A DNA stretch of 64,000 nt from G963667915 sp965197385 (GTDB taxonomy: Bacteria; Acidobacteriota; Vicinamibacteria; Vicinamibacterales; UBA823). The DNA lies in contig CBDANA010000009.1 in the NCBI GenBank assembly GCA_965197385.1, positions 372,001-436,000 of the forward strand, written 5' to 3'. Positions 28,736-37,869 of this stretch are shown here, piece by piece (position 1 is the first letter of the stretch; every line of letters begins with the position of its first letter). A program made the translations under genes and the position numbers. A model generated the notes under the pieces. It was given only the letters and a program-made list of their open reading frames with translations. It searched no databases and was not told where the DNA came from.

Positions 28736-30486
28736 TAGCGCTGCTCCGGATTTCGCGGGAACTTCAAGTACGGCAGCCGGACCTCCTCGCCGCTGCCCAC
28801 CCGGATTACGCTCTGGTCCACGCGCAGCTCGGGCGGCGGCTCGAAGCCGGCCGCGCCGGCTGCCGTGACCAGATCATTCTGCTCGACGCCATCGCCGCTC
28901 ACACCGAGGCCACCGACCAGTTGCCCATTCTTGAACAGCGGCGCGCTGCCAGGGAACCAGGTGATGCCGTTCTGGTTCGAGAAACTACGGTCACCGCCGC
29001 GGCTCGGGCCGGGCCCCTCGGTACACGGATTCTACGTGTCGTAGACGAACAGCTCGAACCACGGTCCCGCCGTCGCTGCTCGTTCCAGGTCGATCCCAGG
29101 CGGGAACAGCGGTTGCCCGCCGAAGCTGAGAGTACGGCTCGTGAGCGCCCAGCCTTGCCCGGCTGGCGGGTCCGGCTTCCAGCGGTAATTGTCAGCCGTG
29201 CTGCTATCGACGTAGCCCCGTAGCACGTCGTAGCCTTCCCGCGTGCTGAAGTAGTACGCGTTACGGGCCTTCGAGGGCACGACATCGACCGCATCGAAGA
29301 GTGCATCGGCCATCCGGAACTCGGCGAGCACCTCGCCCCGCTCGTCGGTCACGGCGATGATGAACGCTGCGGTCTGTCCGAAGGGCAGGCGCACCTGCGC
29401 GCGCGTCCGGTCCGCTGTGGCGACCGCCTGTTCGACGATGCGCTCCACCTCGTCCTGGGTCAGCCCGCCTGACACGGCGCTGCCGCGCGGGCCGATCAAA
29501 TAGCCTTCGGGCGCCTGGCGGCCACCGCGGGGTGTCAAGACCGTCGTGCCGGAGAGGAAACTGCCCGGCGAAGAGCCAGCGGGCCGTTGCTGCGCTTTGG
29601 TTTCGATGCACGACAAGGACGTGCCGCAGGACGCGTAGAAGGGCAGTCGGATGCCCTCGATGAAGATCGCACCAGGCTCTGGCAGCGCATCCGGAAAGGC
29701 CAGTGCCGTGGTCACGCCGCGCCCGTTGCCCACGGCGGCCGTGAGCGCGGCGAACTGCGCCCGATCGGCCGAGATGCCCGCGACGCCGACCCCGCCGATC
29801 AGCTTGCCGCCGCGATACAGTGGGATGGCGCCGGGATTGACGTCGTCGTCGCCGCCGCCGGTGGCGTCGAACGCGCTCGGGTCGTCGAGGAGATTCGGTT
29901 TGCCCGTCGTGATGCCGAGCGAAAATATCGGAGATCCGTCGAGCCCCTCGATCGGACCGCCGACGGCACACCCGCTCGTGTCGCCGGGGTTGCAGTTCAG
30001 CGGAAGCGTGCCGGCGCCCAGCCCTATCGTGCCCGCGAGCGAACGCGGTCGGTCGATGGCGACATTGAACGGTCCGAGGTCGCAGCCGCGGTTGATGTTT
30101 TCGACGCCGTAGAGCGCCGCGTTCGGTGTGTTCCGGACGCCGGGTGGGAAGTGGATGCCGCTGATGAACCGGACGGTCCGTGACGAGAGAGGAGCCTGGT
30201 CGTTGCTGAAGTACGCTGTGGTCCGCGCCAGCGAGACGGCGATGTCAGCCGTATTCGGCTCGACTCGCGACCTGGCATAGATGCCGAGGATCGTGCCGGC
30301 GCGATCGACAACGGCGACCGCCATCGTCTCGTCAGCCAAGGCTTCGGCGGCCGCGACGAGGATGGCTTGAACGTCGTTGGCGGTGAGGATCTCGGCTGGC
30401 CCACCTGCGGTCTGTGGCAATCCGGCGCGGATCTGGGGCATTTCGTCGGCCGAGTACCTCCGCGTCGCCGACCCGTGGCCGCTCAA
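28735..30486 (-). pseudogene. GlcG/HbpS-like haem-binding protein, 5'-truncated, with in-frame TAG
   Basis: From about 30390 the frame shows two HbpS/GlcG-type domains (ILTANDVQAILVAAAEAL, AVVDRAGTILGIYARS, RGGKLIGGVGVAGISADRAQ; later EVERIVEQAVATADRT, AVTDERGEVLAEFR). A TAG at 29032-29034 follows ELFVYDT, and the same frame continues NPCTEGPGPSRG to KNGQLVGGLGVSGDGVEQND and ends next to the FHA start. The first ~30 codons of the open frame are antisense to an aldolase fragment, so the true N terminus and any signal peptide are lost. Family members bind haem or small ligands; the role here is unknown. Confidence 0.7.
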
Positions 30487-30835
30487 CCCGGACGGGGAGA
30501 TCCTGCTGGGGGTGAAGATCGAAGACCGTCACGCGCTCGAGCACGCCGAGGCCACGGCGAAAGTGCCCGGCCTCGGGTTCGGCGAGTGGGGCCCGGGCGA
30601 CATGAGCATGTCGCTCGGCCTGTCGCGCAACGCCGACGGCACCTGGCCGAAGACGCTGGCCGACGCCCGAGCGCGTGTGCTCGCCGCCACGAAGGCGGCC
30701 GGCATCGCCTTCCTCAACGCCGTGACGCCGGACAACGTCGAGGCGATGATCGATGAGGGCGTGATGATGGGGTCCGCGAACGAGGCGGCAGCGGAGCGGG
30801 GCAGGCGGTACACGAACCGGACGATGCCGTGGTGA
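30424..30835 (+). pseudogene. HpcH/HpaI aldolase family, C-terminal fragment
   Basis: The plus-strand frame reads WGISSAEYLRVADPWPLNP, GVKIEDRHALEHAEA, GFGEWGPGDMSMSLG and ends RRYTNRTMPW. This is the last ~135 residues of a 2,4-dihydroxyhept-2-enedioate aldolase-type protein. The N-terminal half, with the metal-binding and catalytic residues, is absent. At about 30420 it abuts the 5' end of the minus-strand haem-binding gene head to head, so one rearrangement removed the front of both genes. Confidence 0.7.
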
Positions 30836-31032
30836 GTGACTGTGGAATAGCTGCCTTCACGGCGCTCGAAGACGCGGTGGGCACCTCGATAGGTGGACCA
30901 CCGCCCTCCTGACGCACGCTAGCGTAGCACGCACACCGCGGCGTGCTGCTGGCCATTGGGCAGCTCGATCATCAGCACGTAGCTGCCCGCTGGGCCGCGC
31001 TGGCAGACGATCTCCGCATCCTGAATCGCTGG
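30836..31032. other. Spacer with a possible coding remnant
   Basis: No intact gene is present. On the minus strand, in frame after the aminotransferase TAA, 36 open codons (IVCQRGPAGSYVLMIELPNG, ending AVCVLR then TAG) look protein-like. They may be the tail of a lost gene or of a longer aminotransferase reading. The family is not recognised. Confidence 0.3.
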
Positions 31033-32313
31033 TTACGAGAGCGCCTCCAGGAGCCGGTCGATATCCTCTTCGTTGTTGTACACGGACGGCCCGACCCGAA
31101 TGCCCTGGATGACGTGCGTGTCACCGGACGGATACGTGAACTCCCAGCGCTTGCGGGCGATCACCATGTAGCCGAACGCTTTGTCGAGCTTCGCTCTAGT
31201 CTGTTCGGGATCGGGCGTGAGGAAGCTCACCACCGATGTGGGATTGCCGGGCGGTGTAATCGGCGGATAGCCCAGTGCCGGCAACTCCTCTTGCAGTCGC
31301 TCCACCAGCGACGCGTTGTGGGCTGCGATATTCGTGACACCGAGCGAGTGGATGTACTTCAGCGCCGAGTGCGCGACGACACCCGCCGCCGCAGCCAAGG
31401 TTGAGCTGCTCTCGAACATCTCAGCGCCGGGACGCAACTCGAACTTGGAATCCGCCTGCGCGCTGTTCGGATTGATGAACTGACGCGTCCCGTAGCGCGA
31501 CCGCTTCACGACCGTGTCCTGCAAATCCTTGCGCACGAAGAGGAACCCGAACCCACGATCGCCCTGAAGCCATTTGTAGGTGCCGCAGGCGGCGAAGTCG
31601 ATGCCAAGCGCCTGGACGTCGATCGGGACGGCGCCGGCGCCCTGGATGATGTCGGCGTAGACGTAGGCGCCGTGGGCATGGGCAATCTCGCTCGTCGCCT
31701 TGGCGTCGTGCAGAAAGCCATTGATGTTCGACACGAGTGCCGTCGAGACGAGGATCGTGTCGCGGTCGATCGCCTGTTCCATGTCCTCGGGATCCACCCG
31801 CCAGTACGGGTCGGCGCGATGGCGTACCACCCGCAGCTCGATGTTCCCCTGCTGTGCGAGCATGTGGTAAATGAACTTGGACGCTTGGTAGTGGAGATCG
31901 TCCAGCACGACATTGCCCTTCCGGCGGCCGAGGTCCATGCCGGCCGTGACCAGGTTCTCGCCGTCGGTGGTGTTCGCGATGAACGCGATTTCGCTCGGCT
32001 TGGCGTTGATCAGCCCGGCGAACATCTCCCGCGTCTCCTGGCGCTGCTCGCCGGTGAAGCGTGCGCCCTGGTCGGGCCCGTGGACCAGACGTGCGTAGTA
32101 GTTCCGCACCGCCTCGAGCGAGTGGGCGCCGAGCGGATGGTAGTCCGACGCACTGATCCAGAGACGGTTCTTGATCCACGGAAACGCGTCTCGAACAGCC
32201 AACCAACCGCTCGGCGGTAACACGGTGCGAGCCCGGGTCGGGGCCCCGGCGGCGGCGATGTACGCTGAACCAGCAACGACCGAGCGAAGGAACTCACGGC
32301 GGTTGGACGTCAT
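31033..32313 (-). CDS. Tat-exported class V aminotransferase, second paralog
   Basis: The start is placed at 32313, where MTSNRREFLRSVVAGSAYIA forms a twin-arginine signal; the frame upstream has no such feature. The 426-aa product has the fold-type I core: IANTTDGENLVTAGM, the cofactor Asp region YVYADIIQGAG, and the PLP lysine in GTYKWLQGDRGFGF. It resembles the enzyme at 14365-15654 in layout but is clearly diverged, so the two probably have different substrates. It is divergent from the redoxin gene, 377 bp away. Confidence 0.87.
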   Translation of the reverse strand: MTSNRREFLRSVVAGSAYIAAAGAPTRARTVLPPSGWLAVRDAFPWIKNRLWISASDYHPLGAHSLEAVRNYYARLVHGPDQGARFTGEQRQETREMFAGLINAKPSEIAFIANTTDGENLVTAGMDLGRRKGNVVLDDLHYQASKFIYHMLAQQGNIELRVVRHRADPYWRVDPEDMEQAIDRDTILVSTALVSNINGFLHDAKATSEIAHAHGAYVYADIIQGAGAVPIDVQALGIDFAACGTYKWLQGDRGFGFLFVRKDLQDTVVKRSRYGTRQFINPNSAQADSKFELRPGAEMFESSSTLAAAAGVVAHSALKYIHSLGVTNIAAHNASLVERLQEELPALGYPPITPPGNPTSVVSFLTPDPEQTRAKLDKAFGYMVIARKRWEFTYPSGDTHVIQGIRVGPSVYNNEEDIDRLLEALS

Positions 32314-32690
32314 GGTGGGTCTACTCCTCACTGGAATGCGCCGGCCTTGTGCCTGAGTCTGGCACACTAGTACACCTTTACCCCCCCACGATACAAGCGT
32401 GTGCTGACCAAGAGGCGGGACAATTCAGGAAGGGTGCTGCCGACCAGGAGGATCGTCGCGGCCCGCGGGGGCGCCGATGGCATCGAGATGTTGGACGAGA
32501 CCGGCGGCTCGATCGTTCGCCCCATCTCTGGGCCTGGGCGGGGCCAATCGAGGTTGGGCTGCTGCGCTATAATTTCTCGACACCTCGACCAGTGGGAGAC
32601 GGCAAGAGGGGACCCTCGGGTCCCGGTGGGGCGTCCAAGGGTTGAGTCGTCGTTCGTCCGTTCACCGGACTATTTCAAGGAGTCGATGTC
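32314..32690. other. Divergent intergenic region upstream of the redoxin
   Basis: No gene is supported. A TATAAT hexamer lies at 32568-32573 without a good -35 partner. A GGGACC/GGTCCC hairpin lies at 32609-32624 in the presumed leader. A ribosome-binding site (AAGGAG) lies at about 32678-32683, shortly before the redoxin start. Confidence 0.35.
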
Positions 32691-33731
32691 GTGCAGAAAA
32701 TTCTTGTGGCGCTGATGCTGGGCTGGCTGGGCCTGGCAGGGGTCGCCTCCGCCCAGTCCGATCCGGTGGATCCCGGCACGCTGGGGCCGCAGGTCGGCGA
32801 GACCGTTCCGGATTTCACGCTGCAGGATCATCGCGGCGAAACGCGCACGCTGGCGTCGCTCTACGGGCCGAGAGGGGTGATGCTGGTCTTCAGCCGCTCG
32901 GCTGACTGGTGACCGTGGTGCAAGACGCAGCTCGTGGAGCTGCAGAGCCGGTATGCAGACCTGCGCGCGGGTGGCCTCGAGCTCGCCGTGATCACCTACG
33001 ACCCGATCGCGACCCAGCAGGCGTACGTCGAGCGCCAGGGGCTCCAGTTTACGATGCTCTCGGACGAGGGGTCGGAGGTCATCAAGCGCTACGGCCTCCT
33101 GAATGAGACGGTCGAGCCGGGGAGCCGGGTCTACGGTATTCCGCATCCGGGGACGTTCATCCTCGATCCACAGGGCCGGGTCATCGAGCGGTTCTTCGAG
33201 GAGAGCTACCAGCAAAGAAATACCGTGTCCAGCATCGTGGTGAAGCTCGGCAACCCGCTGGTCGGCACCGGTGTCGATGGCCCGCGGCTGGCGACCGACC
33301 ATCTGGAGGCGGTGGCCTATCCGACCGACGAGGTCGTGGCGCCGGGCAACCGGTTCTCGGTCGTCCTCGACGTGACGCCGAAGCCGAACATGCACGTCTA
33401 CGCGCCGGGCGCTCATTCGTATCAGGTGATTGCGCTGCGCATGAGCCCGGAGGCAGGGCTGGTCGTGCACCCGATGACCTATCCGGCGTCCGAGATCTAT
33501 CACTTCGAGCCGCTGGACGAACGGGTCGAGGTCTACCGGCAGCCGTTTCGCCTCGTGCAGGACATCACGATCCCGATCGCGCCGGAGGTGCGGGAGCGCG
33601 CGTCGAGCGGCGGCACGCTCAGGATCGAGGGCGTGTTCGAGTATCAGGCCTGCGACGACGCGATCTGCTACAACCCGGTCGTCCTGCCAGTCAGCTGGAC
33701 GCTTCGGCTGCGTCCGATGGTGACGGATTGA
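32691..33731 (+). CDS. Secreted redoxin with predicted selenocysteine (UxxC), plus DsbD-alpha-like domain
   Basis: One frame runs from 32691 to 33731 interrupted only by TGA at 32910-32912. The N terminus is a signal peptide (KILVALMLGWLGLAGVASAQ). The thioredoxin-fold AhpC/TSA domain follows (GETVPDFTLQDHRGETRTL, LVFSRSADW). The TGA then stands where the first Cys of a CxxC is expected: SADW-(TGA)-PWCKTQLVELQSRYA. Downstream the redoxin domain is intact (YGIPHPGTFILDPQGRVIE), and a second beta domain (about residues 200-346) ends with YQACDDAICYNPVVLPVSW, the Cys pair of DsbD N-terminal domains. Redoxin (seleno)proteins with this UPxC site are known in the family. A SECIS-like hairpin starts 14 nt after the TGA. 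The alternative is a nonsense mutation; stops occur in nearby decayed genes. It probably acts in extracytoplasmic thiol or peroxide chemistry. Confidence 0.75.
32927..32943 (+). promoter_or_regulatory. Candidate bacterial SECIS hairpin
   Basis: Immediately 3' of the TGA, GCAGCTC pairs perfectly with GAGCTGC around a GTG loop. The loop G lies 22 bases after the TGA, within the spacing known for bacterial SECIS elements, which need a G near the start of the apical loop. The same bases encode part of the redoxin (TQLVELQ). Functional recognition by SelB is inferred. Confidence 0.6.
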
Positions 33732-33737
33732 TCAAGA

Positions 33738-33786
33738 AGTTAGGAGTTAGGAGTTAGAAGTTAGGAGTTAGGAGGCAGGAGGCAGG
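33738..33786 (+). repeat. Heptamer tandem repeat (AGTTAGG) overlapping the permease RBS
   Basis: Seven heptamers lie end to end: AGTTAGG twice, AGTTAGA, AGTTAGG twice, then AGGCAGG twice. The last unit plus the next two bases form AGGAG five bases before the ATG of the permease gene, so the array supplies its Shine-Dalgarno sequence. Repeat-number changes could alter spacing or leader structure. Confidence 0.8.
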
Positions 33787-33793
33787 AGAAAGC

Positions 33794-34462
33794 ATGTTGC
33801 TGGCGTCGTCGGCGCTCGCGCTCGGGTTTCTGCACGGGCTCGGGGCGGATTATCTCATGGCGGTCGCTGCGCTGTCGGTGGGCGACGACACGAATCCGGT
33901 TCGCGGCCGAGCCTTCGGGGTCGCCGTGCGGTTCGCCTGCGGCCACGCCGCGCTGTTGGTGGCCGGCGCCGGCGCCGTCGTGCTGGCCGGCTGGCAGGTG
34001 CCCGTGACGGTGGAGCGTGGCGGCGAGATGGCGGCCGGCTTGCTGCTCGTCGGCCTCGGTGCGGCGGGGCTCTGGGCGACCGCCACCGGCCGCGTCTACG
34101 TCCACACCCACCTCCACGGTACGCCACTGCACGACGGCTGGCACTTGCACGTGGGCGCGCCGCATCGTCATCCGGCCTCCACCCGACACTCGCACCTCTC
34201 GACGGTCCTCGGCGCCGTCTTCGCTGTCTCCGGCCTTCGGGCCTTGACGCTCCTCGCGCCCTTCGGCGGCGTCGAGACGGCGAGCGGCTCGTTCGCGACG
34301 CTGCTGGGCCTCGTCGCGATCTTCGCATGCGGCATCCTGCTGGCGATGGGCCTGTTCGGTGTGGCGCTGGCGCGCGCGATGTCCAGCCGGGCGCTGGTCG
34401 GCCTGGGGCGCGCGGCCGCCGGGGCGACGGCCGTGGCGTCGGTCGGTCTCGGCCTCTACTAG
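33794..34462 (+). CDS. His-rich nickel/cobalt (NicO/HupE-like) membrane permease
   Basis: A 222-aa membrane protein with about six helices. The opening FLHGLGADYLMAVAAL and RFACGHAALLVAG resemble the His-containing helices of NicO/RcnA-type metal permeases. A cytoplasmic or periplasmic loop is very rich in His (VHTHLHGTPLHDGWHLHVG, then PHRHPASTRHSHL), consistent with metal binding. Metal identity and direction cannot be told. The gene is preceded by the heptamer array and followed directly by the broken TPP-enzyme gene on the other strand. Confidence 0.7.
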   Translation: MLLASSALALGFLHGLGADYLMAVAALSVGDDTNPVRGRAFGVAVRFACGHAALLVAGAGAVVLAGWQVPVTVERGGEMAAGLLLVGLGAAGLWATATGRVYVHTHLHGTPLHDGWHLHVGAPHRHPASTRHSHLSTVLGAVFAVSGLRALTLLAPFGGVETASGSFATLLGLVAIFACGILLAMGLFGVALARAMSSRALVGLGRAAAGATAVASVGLGLY

Positions 34463-35045
34463 ATCGTCGCGGCGTGAGGGCAGGTATTCGGTTCATGGCA
34501 ATGGTAGTGTCGCGCGATCCACATCTTGTGCGCACCGACGTCGGACAGCAGGATGTCTTTCGGTCCGAGTACCTGACGGGCATACTCCACCATGTCGAAA
34601 CCGAGGGTGATGACGAGATCGGCATCATCGACCGCGAGGGAGACCCGATCTTTGGACCCGAGTCCGATCGTGTAGAGACAGTACTCGGCATCCATGTGGA
34701 CACAGCCTTTTGCCATGAACGTCGAGATCACCCCGAGACCGGTCTTGTCGCACAACATTCGTAATTGCTTGCTCGCACGTCTTCGGATGGTCCCATTTCC
34801 GGCGATGATGACCGGCTTCCGTGCGCCGCGGATCAACGCGAATGCCTTGTCGACGATCTTGTCGTCGGGTACGGAACGTCTGAAGCGTTTTGGTGCCATC
34901 GGCGTTGCGGACGTCTCGAGCTTCGCGATGTCTTCCGGTAGTTCACGGATGCCGATTGCTCCAGCGAGATCATGAAATCGGCGTTTTCCTCGCCGGGGAC
35001 ACCGAAGACGTATTGGCCCGGATTTCCGATTTGACTGTGGTACCG
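34463..35045 (-). pseudogene. Acetolactate-synthase-like TPP enzyme, internally deleted
   Basis: Three separated pieces of one enzyme lie in order on the minus strand. Piece 1 (about 35040-34965) reads YVFGVPGEENADFMISLEQ, the N-terminal TPP-domain motif with its Glu. Piece 2 (34960-34570) reads ELPEDIAKLE, then KPVIIAGNGTIRRRASKQLR, GVISTFMAKGCVHMDAEY and VITLGFDMVEYA. Piece 3 reads RQVLGPKDILLSDVGAHKMW, ARHYHCHEPNTC. The parts normally between pieces 1-2 (about 150 residues) and 2-3 (about 110 residues) are missing. The C-terminal TPP-binding domain is also missing. The join of pieces 2 and 3 is in frame. The first 17 codons of the same enzyme appear at 39675-39725 on the plus strand. Confidence 0.8.
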
Positions 35046-35126
35046 TATCGGCAGACCAGTCGCCGCGCCTTGATTTCCGGGGCTCCGACGCAAGGAACCC
35101 CGCCACGGAGGGTGACACCCTGTGGG

Positions 35127-36266
35127 TGAATGACAGCATGAGGCGTTTCGGTTCACGTTCAATGGCTTTCTGAAGGTCGCATTCCAGGGGTCGCGCATCA
35201 CCTCCGACGCCGGTCTCCTTCTGGTGCGCGAGTTGGATGAACGCCTGGGGCTGGCGACACTCATCGCCGAGCACCTGAGCGACTCCCGACAGGGCTTGCA
35301 CACCCAGTTCAGCCTGGCGGATCTCCTGCGACAGTCGGTCTACAGTCGGCTCGCGGGCTACGAAGACCTGAACGATGCGGTGCGCGTGTCGGCGGACCCG
35401 ACGTTTCGTCTCATCGGGGCGCCAACGCTCTGGGACCGCGGTGGCGCGCTGACCTCGCCGCTGCATTGGTTCGAGACTGAGCTGCTGACCCGAAAGGAGA
35501 AGCTCGTCGGGCTGATGGCCGTGAACCGGGAGGTGCTCGCACAGGCTGAGATGCCAACGCGCGCCGGCCGGATTGTGCTCGACATGGATTCGAGTGAGAG
35601 CCCGGTGCATGGGGCGCAGGAAGGGAGCGCGTACAACGGGCACTTTGAATCAGTCTGTTACCACCCGCTGTTTCTGTTCAACGAGCACGGCGACTGCGTG
35701 GCCGCCCCGCTGCGGCCCGGCAACGTGCATAGCGCCGACGATTGGGACGACCTGCTCGTGCCGGAAATTGACCGGCAGCAGGCGGAGGGTACGCGCGTGG
35801 CGTTCCGCGCGGACGCGGCGTTTGCCAAGCCGGAGATCTACGACGCGCTCGAGACGCGCGACGTGGACTATGTCATCCGCATGCCGGCGAACAAGAGCGT
35901 GGAGCTGGAAATCGAAGCCCTCCTCTTTCGTCCGCCGGGACGGCCGAGCCGCAAGCCCTTGGTGCGCTACAAGAGTTTCCGCTATCAGGCGAAGAGTTGG
36001 ACCACGCCCAGACGGATTGTCGCCAAGGTGGAGCACCACCGAGGGGAGCTGTTCCCGCGCGTCGGCTTCATCGTGACCAAGATGGCCCTCCCGAGCCGCT
36101 CGGTCGTACGGTTCTACAACAAGCGCGGCACGGCGGAGCAATAGATCAAGGAAGGCAAGCAGGCCACCCACTGGACGCGGCTGTCGTGCCCTCGGTTCCG
36201 GGCGAACGAAGTGCGCCTGCAACTGAGTGTCCTGGCCTGTGATGTATACGACCTAGCTGGCCAGTG
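35127..36266 (+). pseudogene. IS1380-family transposase, frameshifted, with in-frame TAG and lost C terminus
   Basis: The start region (NDSMRRFGSRSMAF) is in one frame. From about 35170 the match continues in the next frame: LKVAFQGSRITSDAGLLLV, LADLLRQSVYSRLAGYEDLN, VLDMDSSESPVHG, NGHFESVCYHPLFLFN and FRADAAFAKPEIYDAL. TAG at 36142-36144 replaces the Trp of the conserved EQWIKEGKQ, after which the frame goes on through TRLSCPRFRANEVRLQLSVLA and then loses similarity. It is a dead IS1380 copy. It sits directly beside the breakpoint of the TPP-enzyme gene. Confidence 0.85.
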
Positions 36267-36276
36267 ACAATGTAGC

Positions 36277-36363
36277 TCATCCGAGCTTCTCGCGGAGCGT
36301 TTCGTAGGGTGTCTTCCCCTGGAACGCTCCGTGCGGGCGTTGGTCGTTGTAGAAGTTCTCCCA
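36277..36363 (-). pseudogene. IS3-type transposase (orfB) C-terminal fragment
   Basis: On the minus strand, 28 codons read WENFYNDQRPHGAFQGKTPY then ETLREKLG and a stop. This is the typical end of an IS3/IS481 integrase-type transposase. No other part of that element is visible nearby, so it is a remnant trapped between the IS1380 copy and the IS3 element that follows. Confidence 0.65.
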
Positions 36364-36460
36364 TCGACGAGCTTCTCATTGCTGTAGGGGTTCAGACCCT
36401 TTTGGACCATTGAGGCCCTGAAAGTAAGAGACACTTCCGAGCCAGGGGAGGAGGATCCCC

Positions 36461-36829
36461 ATGGGCAAGGAAGCGTCGCCAGAAAGAGTCGTGCAGGAAA
36501 TCCGGCGGAAGACGCGCCGGCGGTTTTCAGCCGAAGAGAAGATTCGGATCGTACTCGAGGGCCTGCGCGGCGAGGAGAGCATCGCCACGCTGTGCCGGAA
36601 GGAAGGGCTGGCGCCGAATCTGTACTACCGGTGGAGCAAGGAGTTTCTCGAGGCCGGCAAGAAGCGTCTTGTCGGCGATACGAGCCGTGAAGCGACGGCC
36701 CCCGAGGTCACCGATCTGCGCAAGGAGAATAGCCGCCTGAAGCAGCTCGTGGCCGAGGTCGTCCTCGAAAACCGCCTGCTCAAAAAAAACGTGACGGGCT
36801 CCGACTCGGGAGACGACACGTGCGACTGA
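36461..36829 (+). CDS. IS3-family transposase OrfA
   Basis: A 122-aa helix-turn-helix protein (RRRFSAEEKIRIVLEGLRGE, IATLCRKEGLAPNLYYRWSK) with a C-terminal leucine-zipper region (DLRKENSRLKQLVAEVVLEN). A ribosome-binding site GGAGGAGG precedes the ATG. Its end overlaps orfB, and the slippery run near the end allows a minus-one shift to make the full transposase. Confidence 0.88.
   Translation: MGKEASPERVVQEIRRKTRRRFSAEEKIRIVLEGLRGEESIATLCRKEGLAPNLYYRWSKEFLEAGKKRLVGDTSREATAPEVTDLRKENSRLKQLVAEVVLENRLLKKNVTGSDSGDDTCD
36784..36790 (+). promoter_or_regulatory. Programmed -1 frameshift site (A AAA AAC)
   Basis: In the OrfA frame the run of eight A residues reads as the classical slippery heptamer A AAA AAC. 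A minus-one shift leads into the OrfB frame (KKRDGLRLGRRHVRLTAAEK) without a stop, giving an OrfAB fusion as in other IS3 elements. Regulation by frameshifting is known for the family; the site here is direct observation. Confidence 0.8.
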
Positions 36830-37860
36830 CGGCGGCCGAGAAGGCCGAAGTCATTCGCTTGGTCGAAGGCTCGGATCTGCCCGTCCGGCAGACGCTCCGC
36901 GAGCTCCAGGTGCCGCGCGCGACGTTCTACACGTGGTATCGCCGCTACGCCGAGGGCGGATTGGATGGGCTCGCGGCCCGCCCGCCGGCTGCGCGGCGGC
37001 ACTGGAATCGCATTCCACCACGGGTGCGACAACAGGTCGTCGACCTCGCCTTGGCCGTGCCCGAGCGCACGCCGCGGGAACTGGCCTGGCAATTCACGGA
37101 CCGGGAGGCGCATTTCCTTTCGGAATCGAGCGTCTATCGCATTCTGAAAGCCTTCGACCTGATCACCAGCCCGGCCTTCGTCGTGCTGTCGGCGGGCAAG
37201 GTGTTTCAGCAGCCGACGCACCGGCCGAACGAGCTGTGGCAAACCGACTTTACGTATCTCCACGTGGTGGGCTGGGGCTGGTACTACTTGTCGACCGTGC
37301 TCGATGACTACTCGCGGTACATCCTGGCCTGGACCCTGCGCACGTCGATGCAGGCCATGGACGTCATGGAGACCCTCGACTTGGCACGCGCCGCCACCGG
37401 CGTCGATGCGGTCCCGGTGGCGCATCGCCCGCGCTTGCTCAGCGACAATGGGCCCTGCTACATCTCGGGGCAGCTCGCGACCTATCTGGAGGCCCACGGG
37501 CTGCCGCACACGCGCAGCGCACCGTATCACCCGATGACCCAGGGGAAGATCGAGCGGTACCACCGCTCGCTGAAGAACGTCGTGAAACTCGAGCACTACT
37601 ACACGCCGTGGGACGTGGAACGGGCGGTCGCCCATTTCGTGGAGGACTACAATCACCGGCGGTATCATGAGGCGCTGCAGAACGTGACGCCCGCCGACAT
37701 GTTTCACGGACGGCAGGTCACCATCCTGGCGCGCCGGGCACGCATTAAACAGCGGACGCTGCAGCAACGGAAACGCGAGAACTTACACGGGCCGCATCAC
37801 GCGGCCATTCGCTCGGATGTGTCTCTACGCAACGGCGCCGAAGTGTCCAACTTGGTCTGA
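36820..37860 (+). CDS. IS3-family transposase OrfB (DDE integrase domain)
   Basis: A 346-aa product. The first part is a helix-turn-helix region (IRLVEGSDLPVRQTLREL, RATFYTWYRRY). The DDE core follows: the first Asp in WQTDFTYLHV, the second in LLSDNGPCYIS, and the Glu in QGKIERYHRSLKN. All are present, so the element may be active. The nominal GTG start at 36820 is probably less important than expression as an OrfAB fusion. A decayed paralog lies at 40003-41247. Confidence 0.9.
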   Translation: MRLTAAEKAEVIRLVEGSDLPVRQTLRELQVPRATFYTWYRRYAEGGLDGLAARPPAARRHWNRIPPRVRQQVVDLALAVPERTPRELAWQFTDREAHFLSESSVYRILKAFDLITSPAFVVLSAGKVFQQPTHRPNELWQTDFTYLHVVGWGWYYLSTVLDDYSRYILAWTLRTSMQAMDVMETLDLARAATGVDAVPVAHRPRLLSDNGPCYISGQLATYLEAHGLPHTRSAPYHPMTQGKIERYHRSLKNVVKLEHYYTPWDVERAVAHFVEDYNHRRYHEALQNVTPADMFHGRQVTILARRARIKQRTLQQRKRENLHGPHHAAIRSDVSLRNGAEVSNLV

Positions 37861-37869
37861 CGACGTACA

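Larger units (their letters stand above)
36411..37869 (+). mobile_element. IS3-family insertion sequence (about 1.46 kb)
   Basis: Two overlapping genes in the IS3 orfA/orfB arrangement fill the element. The right end TGTACGTCGTC (read on the minus strand, ending at 37869) recurs at the end of the related remnant at 40003. The left end is placed at TGAGGCCC by a partial inverted match around GACACTTC. No clear target duplication is seen, so the outer limits are approximate. Confidence 0.7.

Noticed and set aside
32560..32580. TATAAT as a firm promoter for the redoxin gene
   Set aside because: No -35 hexamer lies at the proper distance; one hexamer alone is weak evidence.
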